A DNA stretch of 64,000 bases from an uncultured Ruminiclostridium sp. (GTDB taxonomy: Bacteria > Bacillota > Clostridia > Oscillospirales > Ruminococcaceae). A program made the translations under genes and the position numbers. Positions 53,657 through 62,100 of the stretch are shown here, piece by piece. Numbering within the stretch: position 1 is the stretch's first letter; each line of letters opens with the position of its first letter. The DNA is taken from NCBI GenBank assembly GCA_947594425.1, contig CANQED010000008.1, forward strand, positions 1 to 64,000, in the 5' to 3' direction. The notes beneath the pieces were generated by a model. It was not told the origin of the DNA. It ran no database searches and worked only from the letters and a program-made list of their open reading frames with translations.

Positions 53657-53965
53657 TTAAAAATATAATGTAAAGACATCGTAATTTAGATTATCTTTAG
53701 TATAATGACGGTCAAACGAACAAGTAGGCAAAGCCAATATTTTATCCACAAGCGGGCTATCAGGGTCTTCATCGATTAGCGTCAATGAATATCGATGTTT
53801 CAACAAATAAGCGCCATCGTCCGCGTTGATTTTTTCAATATCCTCACGGCTGTATACAATTGCAGGATAAATCATTTTCACCGATTCAGGCGGTTGAAAA
53901 TATGCATTTTTTGATCCAAGAATGTCGCACAAGACATTATGTAACCCAATTCTTTTGTCCTCCAT
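53657..53965 (-). CDS. Tail terminator-like protein
   Basis: 102 residues: LHNVLCDILGSKNAYFQPPESVKMIYPAIVYSRED, then YSLTLIDEDPDSPLVDKILALPTCSFDRHYTKDNLNYDVFTLYF. The pattern, with the late Y-DNL-YD block, fits tail completion or terminator proteins that cap the tube. It starts within the end of the upstream gene (29-base overlap) behind AGGAGGCG. Confidence 0.72.
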   Translation of the reverse strand: MEDKRIGLHNVLCDILGSKNAYFQPPESVKMIYPAIVYSREDIEKINADDGAYLLKHRYSLTLIDEDPDSPLVDKILALPTCSFDRHYTKDNLNYDVFTLYF

Positions 53966-54272
53966 TGTATACGCCTCCTATACTCAATATCAGTCTTGGA
54001 TGCTGTACCTCAACGCTGTTTATCTTCCATTTTGCGCCCATAAATTCGATATACCGCATTGTGCGAAAATTCTCATTGGCAAAAGGGTCGGCTACAATGG
54101 CTATTTGATTGACTATGTCCAAATCATCATTTAAGCCATCACCTGTCTGATAACGCTTTATGTTTTTGGAAACATCTCCGAAATAGTATTTTTCAGTTAC
54201 GACTTCTTTCCAAACGCCCGGTTTTTGTTCATCGGTTATCGCGAACCCTATTTTTCCGTAAAACTTTGCCAT
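53937..54272 (-). CDS. Head closure-like protein
   Basis: 111 residues: MAKFYGKIGFAITDEQKPGVWKEVVTEKYYFGDV..., FRTMRYIEFMGAKWKINSVEV and RLILSIGGVYNG. The beta-rich pattern and position between capsid and tail genes suggest a head-tail joining (stopper) protein. The assignment rests on pattern and order. Confidence 0.68.
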   Translation of the reverse strand: MAKFYGKIGFAITDEQKPGVWKEVVTEKYYFGDVSKNIKRYQTGDGLNDDLDIVNQIAIVADPFANENFRTMRYIEFMGAKWKINSVEVQHPRLILSIGGVYNGGQKNWVT

Positions 54273-54287
54273 TTTGATTTTCTCCCA

Positions 54288-54662
54288 TTATTCCTGACTT
54301 AAAACTAAACCGGAAAGGTCATAAACGACTTCACCAGAATCATCGTTCTTTTTGTATAGTACAACCAGTTTCTGGTCGTTACTCGTAACACGAAATACAC
54401 AGAAATTATCGTCTACCACTACAGGATCCGTCAAATAATCGCCGTTTTTCTCTCTAAGCGCGACTCTAATTTCTACATCTTCTTCTGCTGAGAAATTTAG
54501 TGCCAGAAAATTCCCATGATCTTTAGACGGGTCTCCAAATAAATTGTAGTTCTCTATATAATAGAGCTCTCCGGTAATCGTTTTGGTTTCATCGTTTATT
54601 AATATTCCATGCTGTAGCTCACTTACTTTACGATCAAAATATGGTTTAGCCTCGTTATCCAT
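54288..54662 (-). CDS. Head-associated protein downstream of the capsid gene
   Basis: 124 residues, beta-rich and acidic, with segments TGELYYIENYNLFGDPSKDHGNFLAL and CVFRVTSNDQKLVVLYKK. No family recognised with confidence. Position directly after the capsid gene (20-base gap) suggests a head decoration or stabilising protein. Confidence 0.6.
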   Translation of the reverse strand: MDNEAKPYFDRKVSELQHGILINDETKTITGELYYIENYNLFGDPSKDHGNFLALNFSAEEDVEIRVALREKNGDYLTDPVVVDDNFCVFRVTSNDQKLVVLYKKNDDSGEVVYDLSGLVLSQE

Positions 54663-54682
54663 AGCCTTAATAACGAGGCCGA

Positions 54683-56389
54683 TTATTCCCCCAGTTTTAC
54701 CTCAAGAGCTATAGCAGAATAAGGTCTGATAAGCGCACCCGAGCAACGAGTTTCGATAAGATACTTCTGAGCATTGTAGTCAATATCGAAATCGTCAAAC
54801 ATGTTAACGGCTCCGCCTTTATCAGCACCGATGTTGTAGTCAACAAGATTGACTATTATTCCCATAAGTCCCACTTTACCGTTCTGCTCGTCGGTACGGC
54901 TAAGATTTTCCATAACAGGAACGGTCACTATTTCCTTGACACGCAAAGTTGTAGCCAGCTTCGATATCGAATCATATATTGCCCTTCCAGTGGTATCTTC
55001 CATTAACAGGCAGTCGGTAAGAACGTCTTCTGTAGTGTACAAGGTGGGCTCGCCCGAACCTTTATAATCCTTACGAGCTTTAATAGCAGCACGAATAAAC
55101 GCTTTGGCTTTCATATCGGAAGAGGCCGCCTTATCAACTTCTACAAGAGCCTTGATAGTATAAAGGTTATCGTCTGTCCATATCGGACGAATGTTTTGTT
55201 CGTCGATTTTATCATCGCTCGACGAGGAACGACCGTCGGAAACTAAAAGTGCGCGGGCTATTTCCTCGTCGAGCATCATGCGCATTTCGGACTTAAGCCA
55301 TGCTACAACATCGAAATCTACTATATCGATTACGTCGTCGCGGTCTAACTTTTGCTTCTTATAGACTGTTGTAGGTATAGTCGTCCTCTTCAGAAGGCTA
55401 AACATCTCTTCTTTCTTCTGCTTGCCCTTAATATATCCCTTAGCACGAGCGTCTTCCTCTGTTATATCGGCAAACGTGGACTTAATGCGAGAGAAAGGGG
55501 TGTGGTGCACGGCAGACATAACCTTTTGTACCCAACTCATGTCACGCTGAATGAACTGAGGGGTAGTGGTCATATTCTTAGCATCGGGAAACAGATAATC
55601 TATATGCTCTATACCATGAGCTAATACACTGTCCTTCAGACTACCATAACGCTTAGCGTCCGAAATAATAGCCTCCATATCCGAATGACTCAACACCTCT
55701 TCATTTTGATTTTCATCTCTGTCAAAAACATTATGCTTCATTTTATCTTCTCCTTCTTCATTTTCTTCATCGTCGTTATCGCTCTCTTTGTCTTCAAGAG
55801 CTTGCCCTATTATTGCGTATACAACTTTTTTCTGCTTCTCGCTAAGCGTATTAAATACGTCAGCTAAGGTTTCCTCTTTTTCATCTTTCTCGTTCATATC
55901 TTCCTCCTTTTTGTTTTCATTTGGCGGTGTTTCAGCATGATACAAGGACAACATCTCTCCTGTGAAGATCATAGCCTCCTCTTCAGACTCTTCACCATGC
56001 CTGATAACTGATTGAATGGATGCGCCGGGATTTGCACCTGCAAGCACGAGGCTGACTTCTTTAATATCCCCATGAATAACATTGCTGCCCTGATGCTTCA
56101 GTTTATTAGCATATATTGACAGTGCGGATACATCTCCGTGCTCAACCAGCAACTTCGCGTTCCTTCCGCTTTCGCTATCATTAAATGCGCAGTAAGCATA
56201 TACGCCTTCGTCGCAGTTTTTTAGCAAAGCATGTCCAAGCACATTATCCGGCGAGTTATACTGATGATTCCATACAAGAGGAACGGTCTGTCCGTCATTT
56301 CCTCTGAAAGCATCTTTACGTATTACACGTCCGTCAGAACATAGAAGATCGTTTTTAGTGGCCCAACCGCTAAAATCATACTTCTTCAT
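54683..56389 (-). CDS. Fused prohead protease and HK97-fold major capsid protein
   Basis: 568 residues. Residues about 1-145 are an S78-type prohead protease: FSGWATKNDLL, VPLVWNHQY with the catalytic His, GDVSALSIYANKL with the catalytic Ser, and IKEVSLVLAGANPGA. A long acidic, Lys/Glu-rich stretch (about 150-225) corresponds to the scaffold/delta region. From about 260 to the end is an HK97-fold capsid (DMSWVQKVMSAVHHTPFSRIKS, ... TRCSGALIRPYSAIALEV). Protease, scaffold and shell are in one chain, which would need self-cleavage during maturation. Ribosome site AAGGAGG lies within the end of the portal gene (14-base overlap). Confidence 0.88.
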   Translation of the reverse strand: MKKYDFSGWATKNDLLCSDGRVIRKDAFRGNDGQTVPLVWNHQYNSPDNVLGHALLKNCDEGVYAYCAFNDSESGRNAKLLVEHGDVSALSIYANKLKHQGSNVIHGDIKEVSLVLAGANPGASIQSVIRHGEESEEEAMIFTGEMLSLYHAETPPNENKKEEDMNEKDEKEETLADVFNTLSEKQKKVVYAIIGQALEDKESDNDDEENEEGEDKMKHNVFDRDENQNEEVLSHSDMEAIISDAKRYGSLKDSVLAHGIEHIDYLFPDAKNMTTTPQFIQRDMSWVQKVMSAVHHTPFSRIKSTFADITEEDARAKGYIKGKQKKEEMFSLLKRTTIPTTVYKKQKLDRDDVIDIVDFDVVAWLKSEMRMMLDEEIARALLVSDGRSSSSDDKIDEQNIRPIWTDDNLYTIKALVEVDKAASSDMKAKAFIRAAIKARKDYKGSGEPTLYTTEDVLTDCLLMEDTTGRAIYDSISKLATTLRVKEIVTVPVMENLSRTDEQNGKVGLMGIIVNLVDYNIGADKGGAVNMFDDFDIDYNAQKYLIETRCSGALIRPYSAIALEVKLGE

Positions 56390-57641
56390 TTTGAATTTCC
56401 TCCTTTACTTGTAAATCTTCATCCTTGATTGCTTCTTCAGCGCCCTCATTTTCCTCTGCTTTCTCATTCAGATTCTTATTTCGTAATTCATCCGCTTTTG
56501 GATCATCAGAAGGTTTCATTCCGATAACCTGTCTTACCTCATTAGATGACATTATTTCGTTTCGTGTCATCTTATCAGAAATTTCAGCAAGTTCTGCTAC
56601 AGGAACAAGCTTAAACGGATCTCTAAAGAACTGAATTGATTGCATCTGTGAACGAGCAGTCTTTGTAAGAAACTTACGTTTCATCTCGTCGACTATGGCC
56701 GAAAGAATAGGCTCAATCGTTCGATTGTAATAATTCAGCATTGTTTTTTCGTCGGCCGAACCATCCAGTATACTCTGGGTAATACCTAACTGGCTGTAAA
56801 GCATACTCGTCAGATATTGAACCTGAGACATTAAGTTATTTTCTAAAGGACGGTTTAGCTGAGTTATTCGCTCAGTGCCGTCAGTATATGCAATACCGTA
56901 TTTTGAACCGGATAATTGAGTTTCTATATCTTTACGTCTAATTTCCGCTTGCTGACGTCTTGCTTCGGTCTTTATTACATAAGGAAGCTGAATAATAAGA
57001 TCAAGTTTTCCAGAACTATTTTGTTCGTCTACCACATCCAAAAGATTAAGTTTCCTTATAAGACGTTGCATCGTTGAATTAGGTTCGTTGATTATTGCAA
57101 ACAGTGGATTTTCAACAATACCAACAGCGCTCTTAGCAAGCAAGATATCTTCTTTCATGCCAGTCTGGTCATTATACACCCGCACTTTTATATACTGTGG
57201 ATACCATTCAATAATTTTCCCGGTTCGTAAAGTCTTAATGTCATATGAACCGGTAACTTCGGGATTAACGGTAGTATCAGTAGGAACTATTGCTACACAA
57301 CCTTCGTCAAGCATTGACATTACAACATCTTGAATAAACGCTCTTCCTGTTTGATCCAGATTGGCTTCAATCGATAGGCAATTATTAAGTCCGCTTTCAA
57401 TAGCATAAAGAAAACGACCGTTATCATCCAGTTTAACATGCTGAATGTTAATAGCGGCCGAATCCATAGCAATGCGATTGTATACCGAAGTGACGATAGA
57501 CTGCTCATTTCCTTTTGTAAGACGAGGACGGTCGGGTCGGTAAGTATATCCCGCACCTATATCCCTAAAATAATCCGTTGGATCTTTTCCGATAAAAATA
57601 TTCCAAGCGTGCTTTAACCGGGAACCAAAAGATAGTTCCAT
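56376..57641 (-). CDS. Phage portal protein
   Basis: 421 residues of the SPP1/HK97-type portal family: SIVTSVYNRIAMDSA, VKLDDNGRF, the long stem region KLNLLDVVDEQNSSGKLDLIIQLP, the MSQVQYLTSMLYSQLGITQSIL segment, and RNEIMSSNEVRQVIGMKPSDDPKADELRN. It forms the dodecameric DNA gate at the capsid vertex. The C-terminus is acidic. AGGAGGTGAT precedes the start. It follows accessory cassette B rather than terL directly. Confidence 0.92.
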   Translation of the reverse strand: MELSFGSRLKHAWNIFIGKDPTDYFRDIGAGYTYRPDRPRLTKGNEQSIVTSVYNRIAMDSAAINIQHVKLDDNGRFLYAIESGLNNCLSIEANLDQTGRAFIQDVVMSMLDEGCVAIVPTDTTVNPEVTGSYDIKTLRTGKIIEWYPQYIKVRVYNDQTGMKEDILLAKSAVGIVENPLFAIINEPNSTMQRLIRKLNLLDVVDEQNSSGKLDLIIQLPYVIKTEARRQQAEIRRKDIETQLSGSKYGIAYTDGTERITQLNRPLENNLMSQVQYLTSMLYSQLGITQSILDGSADEKTMLNYYNRTIEPILSAIVDEMKRKFLTKTARSQMQSIQFFRDPFKLVPVAELAEISDKMTRNEIMSSNEVRQVIGMKPSDDPKADELRNKNLNEKAEENEGAEEAIKDEDLQVKEEIQNEEV

Positions 57642-57681
57642 TTTGAATTATCACCTCCTAAACCATAAATATTGGGCTTTA

Positions 57682-57924
57682 TTAAAAAATACCAAGCGGA
57701 GGCCATCCCCAGTTTTGCATAATTTCATAACTGGTAATCCATTCGCTTTTGCCAGAGTTTTTATTGACAACATAAAGGCAACCATTTGCAAAACCATTAC
57801 TTTCTGATTTATCTTTCGGAACCATATTAAAGCCAAAAACATCCTCATATTCCACGCCGCCTATTATTTTCATATCGGGATTATTTCTTAAAGCAATTTC
57901 TGAACATTGTCGTTTTATCAACAT
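57682..57924 (-). CDS. Small partner protein B, immunity-like (resembles Imm35/YrhB)
   Basis: 80 residues. It begins MLIKRQCSEIALRNNP and continues GGVEYEDVFGFNMVPK and LYVVNKNSGKSEW. The layout is an N-terminal helix, a strand pair ending in a F-x-M-x-PK turn, and a strand with a K-x-SGK turn. This plan recalls Imm35/YrhB-type immunity proteins (helix, strand, then a V-x-K-xx-G strand), though the match is weak. It is also similar to the 81-residue protein at 61855-62100. It lies seven bases after the papain-like protein of cassette B. Inference: it neutralises or folds that protein. Confidence 0.6.
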   Translation of the reverse strand: MLIKRQCSEIALRNNPDMKIIGGVEYEDVFGFNMVPKDKSESNGFANGCLYVVNKNSGKSEWITSYEIMQNWGWPPLGIF

Positions 57925-57931
57925 TGTTTTT

Positions 57932-58876
57932 TCACCCTTTCATTTTTACAAAATCTTTAATCGCATCCATATTAATTTCCAAATCATCTAAACGGATAGC
58001 CATCAAAGAAGTGACTTTGTCACCGGTTGGCATATATTCGGCAAAACATGTTTTAATAAGATCTCTAGTGGTATCTTGACTATTAAAAAATGCAACTACA
58101 CGTCCTTGCTTTTCCCATGATATGTAATGCGAACCGAGCGGCCCGGGAACAAATAACGTTCCACGAGCTGAACTGCTAGATTTATACGCCTTTGAAATTT
58201 GTTTCGCAATCGTATCTTGAACCTTTTTTCCTCTTTCTTCGGTTCCTAAACTGCTTAGAGACATGGGAACTTTTATATTGTCGAGATTAAGAGTCGTTTT
58301 ATCATGAATGCCTGTAAAACAAGATAACAATTTTTCTTTCGTCATTCCACTCCCATTACCTAATGCTTCAGCTGGCATCCCGCGCGATCTCATTTCATAA
58401 GCTATCGCACAATTTCCACAATTCATACGAAATGCCGGGTCTTTAGTCTGCTTATATCCGGGATTTATATCTTCAATCCATGGTTTGGCTTCAATTTTAT
58501 TGTTTGCTTTTTTGTTTTTTAATTCTTCTATTTTATCCTTCCCTTTATCTATCAATTTGTCCAATTTGCCAGATTTATACAATTTATATGCTCCTATTGC
58601 GATGATAGCTGTTCCAACTGCGGCGGCTCCTACTTTTATGGCAGTCTTTTGTCTATCAGATAAAGTATGTTTAGAATTTATTCTATTGTCATCAGACTTA
58701 TTAGTTTCTTCTGGTCGTTTTATCTGCTTTTGCTTTGAAGAATTATCATTATCTATATATTTAGCATATCTCTTTTTTCCCGCAGACGTCATGGAACCGT
58801 TTTCCTTTTGAAATCGCCGAACACCCCACTTTTGACCAAGAATACCGTGATGATATAAAAAATCGTATTGGCTCAT
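57932..58876 (-). CDS. Tagged papain-fold (Tox-PL-like) phage protein B
   Basis: 314 residues from Met at 58876 (GGTGATG upstream; a longer frame reaches 58918). In order: N-terminal tag LYHHGILGQKWGVRRFQ (7-23) and TSAGKKRY; a polar Lys/Asn-rich linker; one hydrophobic helix (about 80-98); a charged helix; and a C-terminal domain from about 138. The domain starts NPG, then NCGNCAIAYEMRSRGMPAEALG (Cys153, Cys156), GPLGSHYISWEK (His250) and FFNSQD (Asn265, Gln267). This order resembles Tox-PL/papain-fold toxins and glutamine deamidases: NCxxC, then RG, then GxH, then a strand with Asp or Asn. A partner gene follows. A virion-packaged effector is inferred; a structural peptidase is the alternative. 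Confidence 0.68.
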   Translation of the reverse strand: MSQYDFLYHHGILGQKWGVRRFQKENGSMTSAGKKRYAKYIDNDNSSKQKQIKRPEETNKSDDNRINSKHTLSDRQKTAIKVGAAAVGTAIIAIGAYKLYKSGKLDKLIDKGKDKIEELKNKKANNKIEAKPWIEDINPGYKQTKDPAFRMNCGNCAIAYEMRSRGMPAEALGNGSGMTKEKLLSCFTGIHDKTTLNLDNIKVPMSLSSLGTEERGKKVQDTIAKQISKAYKSSSSARGTLFVPGPLGSHYISWEKQGRVVAFFNSQDTTRDLIKTCFAEYMPTGDKVTSLMAIRLDDLEINMDAIKDFVKMKG

Positions 58877-58896
58877 TCGTTCATCACCCAACTTTC

Positions 58897-59484
58897 TTAT
58901 ACAGCATGAATCCACCATTCATCACTATATGCTTTAACTGCGTCTTTTCCTTTTACCATAAAGTCGTAGATAGATTTGTAGTTTCCTTTAAGGTGATTAT
59001 ACGTTAAATCGTTACCATATTTTTCCACCATTTTCTTTCCGGTATATTCCATTTCCGCCCTCAATAATTTCTCTTCTGCTTTGAGAAATACTTCTTCTGC
59101 CTTAGATTCTTCTTCTTCATTTTCAAAATTTGAATTAAAATATTTATCATAAGCTTTATTATATGATTTTAATAAAGACTTGCCTTCAGGAGTTTCGTCA
59201 TATTCATCAGAAAAATCGGTACTATCCTCATCCATTTTCCGGTGATTCTTTTTTAAATACTTTCTCATTTCTCTTTTTGACATATCTTTTTCGGCATTTA
59301 TTTTATTATAAGATTCATCTTTGCCTTGTTTTTTTTGCGATGGCATAAGCCCGCTTCCATATCTTTTCTTTCCAACAGAGGTTAAGGTTCCGTCTTTATT
59401 TTGAAATCTACGAACACCCCACTTTTGACCAAGAATACCGTGATGATAAAGCTCATCCGTAAACGTGTAATTGTAATACCACAT
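58897..59484 (-). CDS. Tagged phage accessory protein, charged helical type
   Basis: 195 residues from Met at 59484 (AGGAAGG upstream; 14 bases after the terL stop). It starts MWYYNYTFTDELYHHGILGQ, continues KWGVRRFQNKDGTLTSVGKKRYGSG, then has a Lys/Asp/Glu-rich helical body (about 55-150) with likely coiled coil (EEESKAEEVFLKAEEKLLRAEMEYTGKK), and ends SIYDFMVKGKDAVKAYSDEWW. No catalytic motif or membrane helix is visible. The tag marks it as a member of the same set as three other proteins here. Role unknown; a packaged internal head protein or scaffold partner is possible. Confidence 0.7.
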   Translation of the reverse strand: MWYYNYTFTDELYHHGILGQKWGVRRFQNKDGTLTSVGKKRYGSGLMPSQKKQGKDESYNKINAEKDMSKREMRKYLKKNHRKMDEDSTDFSDEYDETPEGKSLLKSYNKAYDKYFNSNFENEEEESKAEEVFLKAEEKLLRAEMEYTGKKMVEKYGNDLTYNHLKGNYKSIYDFMVKGKDAVKAYSDEWWIHAV

Positions 59485-59497
59485 AATATTTTCCTTC

Positions 59498-61243
59498 CTA
59501 CTCAAATGCTTCACGATTAAGTTTATAAGCGATATAAGCGTCCATCATAGCCGCAACAGCATCTATCTTTTGTTCGTGACGTTTTTTATATAGTTTTCGA
59601 TTACCATTAGTATCTTCCATCGTAATACAGTTCCCTAAAGCAAAAGACATAAGTTCCTCATCGAATAGAAGCATTCTTTCCTCAGAAAGTTTCTTAAGTT
59701 CTCCAAGTGGAACCGATTCTGTTTTAGCTCCTTGAATTACTTTTTCTATTCCAAAAGGGCCGTTTTCGCTTTGCCAACGTTCAACAAACTCTTTTGCATT
59801 GTATGGATCGTACCCGAAACAACGCACATCATATCCACAATCACAAATATGTTTATCTAAATCATCATAAACTTCCATCATATCCAAAACTGTACCTTCA
59901 AGGACAACAAGGCTGCCTTCTTCCATAAACTGATCGTACTTCGCTCGCATGGCCGCTGGAAGTTTCATTAATGTTACGGAAGAAATGTAGTTTCGTGTCT
60001 TTATACCAAAGCAACCGTTTGGTAATGGAAACATGAACGTAAAAGAACAAAAATCATCACCCTGCGAAAGGTCGCCACCAAGTGAACACGGCATCTGCCA
60101 ATAGTCACGTTTGCGGTGTGTGAGTGTCTCCTCGTATGTGAAGAAATAAGTATATCCCTCCATTGGTATTCCGAACCTCTTTGCAAGAATATCATTTCTT
60201 GCAGCTGGGGCTTTTTCGGCTCTTTCTACGTCCAATTGATATGTTTCGTAAGATACGGTTTTCCCAATATTCGGGTTTGCTTTCAGCCACATCTCCGGAT
60301 TTGAAACTTCATCGATAGAATCCAACTGATACCAAAAAATTGATACATGAGGATTGACGTATTCGCCTTTTAGTATATCAGAAAGCTCCATTTTGATTGT
60401 ATCGCCGCTCCCATTTCTTACGGTGCCCTCCGAACTTGTAGCTATAATCAAATAATCATCCACCTTAGATGCTCCCTGCTCGATTGCTCCAACAACATCT
60501 TCGCGGACGTCGCCTGACAGCCACTCATCTATCGTAGCGACTTTAACACGCAATCCCTGTAGTTTGTCGATACTCATAGGGCGTATTTCGATAAGCGAGC
60601 CGGTTAAAAAATTCTCTATCCCTTTCTTTGTAGGTGCGAGTTTCTGTCGATTTGCTTTAGACCCCGTAGTGTTTTGCAAAGAGCCTTCTGTTAGGAACTT
60701 GAAAAGCGGACCTCTTGAACGAATAATAGCTGTTTTAATAGGAGCCATTACCTCTTCGGCTTGACGCATTGTCGGAGCTGTGGTTATTTGATGTGTTGTA
60801 GTCGTATCTACATTTTCAAAGTATGATTGAATACAGGAATCATATAATGACTTAGCGGCTCCCCTTCCAACAATAAGGTATTGTTTGTTGATAAGTCTCT
60901 TCTTAATATTTTTTCTCACGTATCGTCCACCGTGTCCATCGGGGTTTGGTTCATATACGCTCCTCTCGACAAAGTAATACCATCCAAAGACCTGTTCACC
61001 CCAAAGTTTAAAACTATCTAACAATTGCAAGTCTGAACCATCAGTAAGAGTTAACTCGTTTTCACAATATCGTATCCACCCCTCAACGGCTTTATTATCG
61101 TAATAAACTCCCGGGTTGGCAATCAGGTCGTCGATGCGGTTCATCTCCATGGAAATATTTCTACATACAGGTATTTCACCTCGAATTACCGCATCCCGAA
61201 ACATACCATAATATTTTGGAACAGCAGTATTCGATAACGCCAT
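59498..61243 (-). CDS. terL: Phage terminase large subunit
   Basis: 581-residue DNA-packaging motor. The ATPase has Walker A variant VGRGAAKS (about 125-132), the coupling region TTAPTMRQAEEVMAPIK and Walker B VATIDEW. The RNase-H-like nuclease has GGDLSQGDDF (first Asp), CFGYDPYNAKEF (second Asp) and a late HEQKIDAVAAMMDAYIAY (third Asp). The order is of the HK97-like Terminase_1 family. AAGGAGG precedes the start. Unusually, terL is separated from the portal by 1.8 kb and from the connector by 1.7 kb of accessory genes. Confidence 0.95.
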   Translation of the reverse strand: MALSNTAVPKYYGMFRDAVIRGEIPVCRNISMEMNRIDDLIANPGVYYDNKAVEGWIRYCENELTLTDGSDLQLLDSFKLWGEQVFGWYYFVERSVYEPNPDGHGGRYVRKNIKKRLINKQYLIVGRGAAKSLYDSCIQSYFENVDTTTTHQITTAPTMRQAEEVMAPIKTAIIRSRGPLFKFLTEGSLQNTTGSKANRQKLAPTKKGIENFLTGSLIEIRPMSIDKLQGLRVKVATIDEWLSGDVREDVVGAIEQGASKVDDYLIIATSSEGTVRNGSGDTIKMELSDILKGEYVNPHVSIFWYQLDSIDEVSNPEMWLKANPNIGKTVSYETYQLDVERAEKAPAARNDILAKRFGIPMEGYTYFFTYEETLTHRKRDYWQMPCSLGGDLSQGDDFCSFTFMFPLPNGCFGIKTRNYISSVTLMKLPAAMRAKYDQFMEEGSLVVLEGTVLDMMEVYDDLDKHICDCGYDVRCFGYDPYNAKEFVERWQSENGPFGIEKVIQGAKTESVPLGELKKLSEERMLLFDEELMSFALGNCITMEDTNGNRKLYKKRHEQKIDAVAAMMDAYIAYKLNREAFE

Positions 61244-61255
61244 AACAGAGCCTCC

Positions 61256-61771
61256 TTACCCTCTAAGCTGTTTTATTGACAACGCTATTCCCAAAGCCGA
61301 ACTGCTCACCGCAAGAACACTTCCGGCAGCACTTAATATTGCAGAAGCATATTTTCGCCCTTTAGATATAGTTGGTTCCTGCTCTTCTGCGAATAGTTGA
61401 TTGTACTGTTTTTCAAGAAGCTCGCGATTTATTCTATCTCTCAATTCTTTATCTGACATTTTAGACAAATCCATTCGAGGACGTGTAGACTTTGGACGTG
61501 TCGTTCGTTCAAAGTCGTTTGCCTTATTAACAAGGTCGGCGGCAACATCGACCGCTTTTTTAGAACGTTCAAGATCCTCTTTCGCCCATCTTTTAGGATC
61601 TGGATTGCTCGTGTCTATTCGCGAATCCTTTTTCTTTGCGAGATTTTCACGAATATCTCTGTCATATCGCTTTTTTCCCGCATCAGTAAGTGTGCCATCT
61701 TTATTCTGATAGCGTCTTACACCCCATTTTTGTCCGAGAATGCCGTGGTGATAAAGTTCATTAGGGGTCAT
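61256..61771 (-). CDS. Tagged phage accessory protein with C-terminal membrane segment
   Basis: 171 residues. Tag LYHHGILGQKWGVRRYQ at 6-22, then NKDGTLTDAGKKRY; a charged helical middle (about 40-130; DLERSKKAVDVAADLV); and a hydrophobic Ala/Ser-rich helix at about 141-166 (AILSAAGSVLAVSSSALGIAL). AAAGGAGG precedes the start. It stands between a strong terminator and terL. No enzyme motif is seen. Tag plus membrane segment without a catalytic domain could be a carrier or pore component of the same set. Confidence 0.7.
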   Translation of the reverse strand: MTPNELYHHGILGQKWGVRRYQNKDGTLTDAGKKRYDRDIRENLAKKKDSRIDTSNPDPKRWAKEDLERSKKAVDVAADLVNKANDFERTTRPKSTRPRMDLSKMSDKELRDRINRELLEKQYNQLFAEEQEPTISKGRKYASAILSAAGSVLAVSSSALGIALSIKQLRG

Positions 61772-61793
61772 TTTGAATTGTCCTCCTTTCCGA

Positions 61794-61827
61794 TAAAAAA
61801 AAAGAAGAGACGATGTTACTCGTCTCT
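61794..61827 (-). terminator. Strong terminator after accessory cassette A effector/partner pair
   Basis: Minus strand AGAGACGA (61820-61827) and TCGTCTCT (61806-61813) form an 8-bp stem with a 6-base loop, followed after two bases by eight or more T. Only about 22 bases separate it from the next start, with no room for a promoter. Confidence 0.9.
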
Positions 61828-61854
61828 TTACGTATTTACTTGCAAAATGGAATT

Positions 61855-62100
61855 TTATACTGGCAGCGGCGATGCATTTTCCACAAAGTCGTCAATCGCA
61901 GCTAATGACCGATATTCAATCTTTTCAGATTTGAAATTCACAAAAACGTAACTATCTAATAAAGCGTCTTCCGAATAAGGGTCAACTCCTTTTGGTTGCA
62001 TGAAAAAAACATAATAATTTTTGTACTTTACAGCATTTGTAATCACCAATCCTTTTTTTTCAGCCAAAGCTAATTTACGTGCTTGTTCAATGCTTAGCAT
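61855..62100 (-). CDS. Small partner protein A, immunity-like (resembles Imm35/YrhB)
   Basis: 81 residues. MLSIEQARKLALAEKKGLVI, then NAVKYKNYYVFFMQPKG, a DPYSEDALLDS stretch, YVFVNFKSEKIEY and a C-terminal helix. It aligns with the protein at 57682-57924: A-x-x-x-AL, V-x-Y, F-x-M-x-PK, YVxVN. It starts directly after the stop of the papain-like protein (no gap) behind AGGAGG, and a strong terminator follows. Paired position and repeat occurrence suggest a toxin-immunity module; the Imm35-like fold is a tentative reading. Confidence 0.62.
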   Translation of the reverse strand: MLSIEQARKLALAEKKGLVITNAVKYKNYYVFFMQPKGVDPYSEDALLDSYVFVNFKSEKIEYRSLAAIDDFVENASPLPV

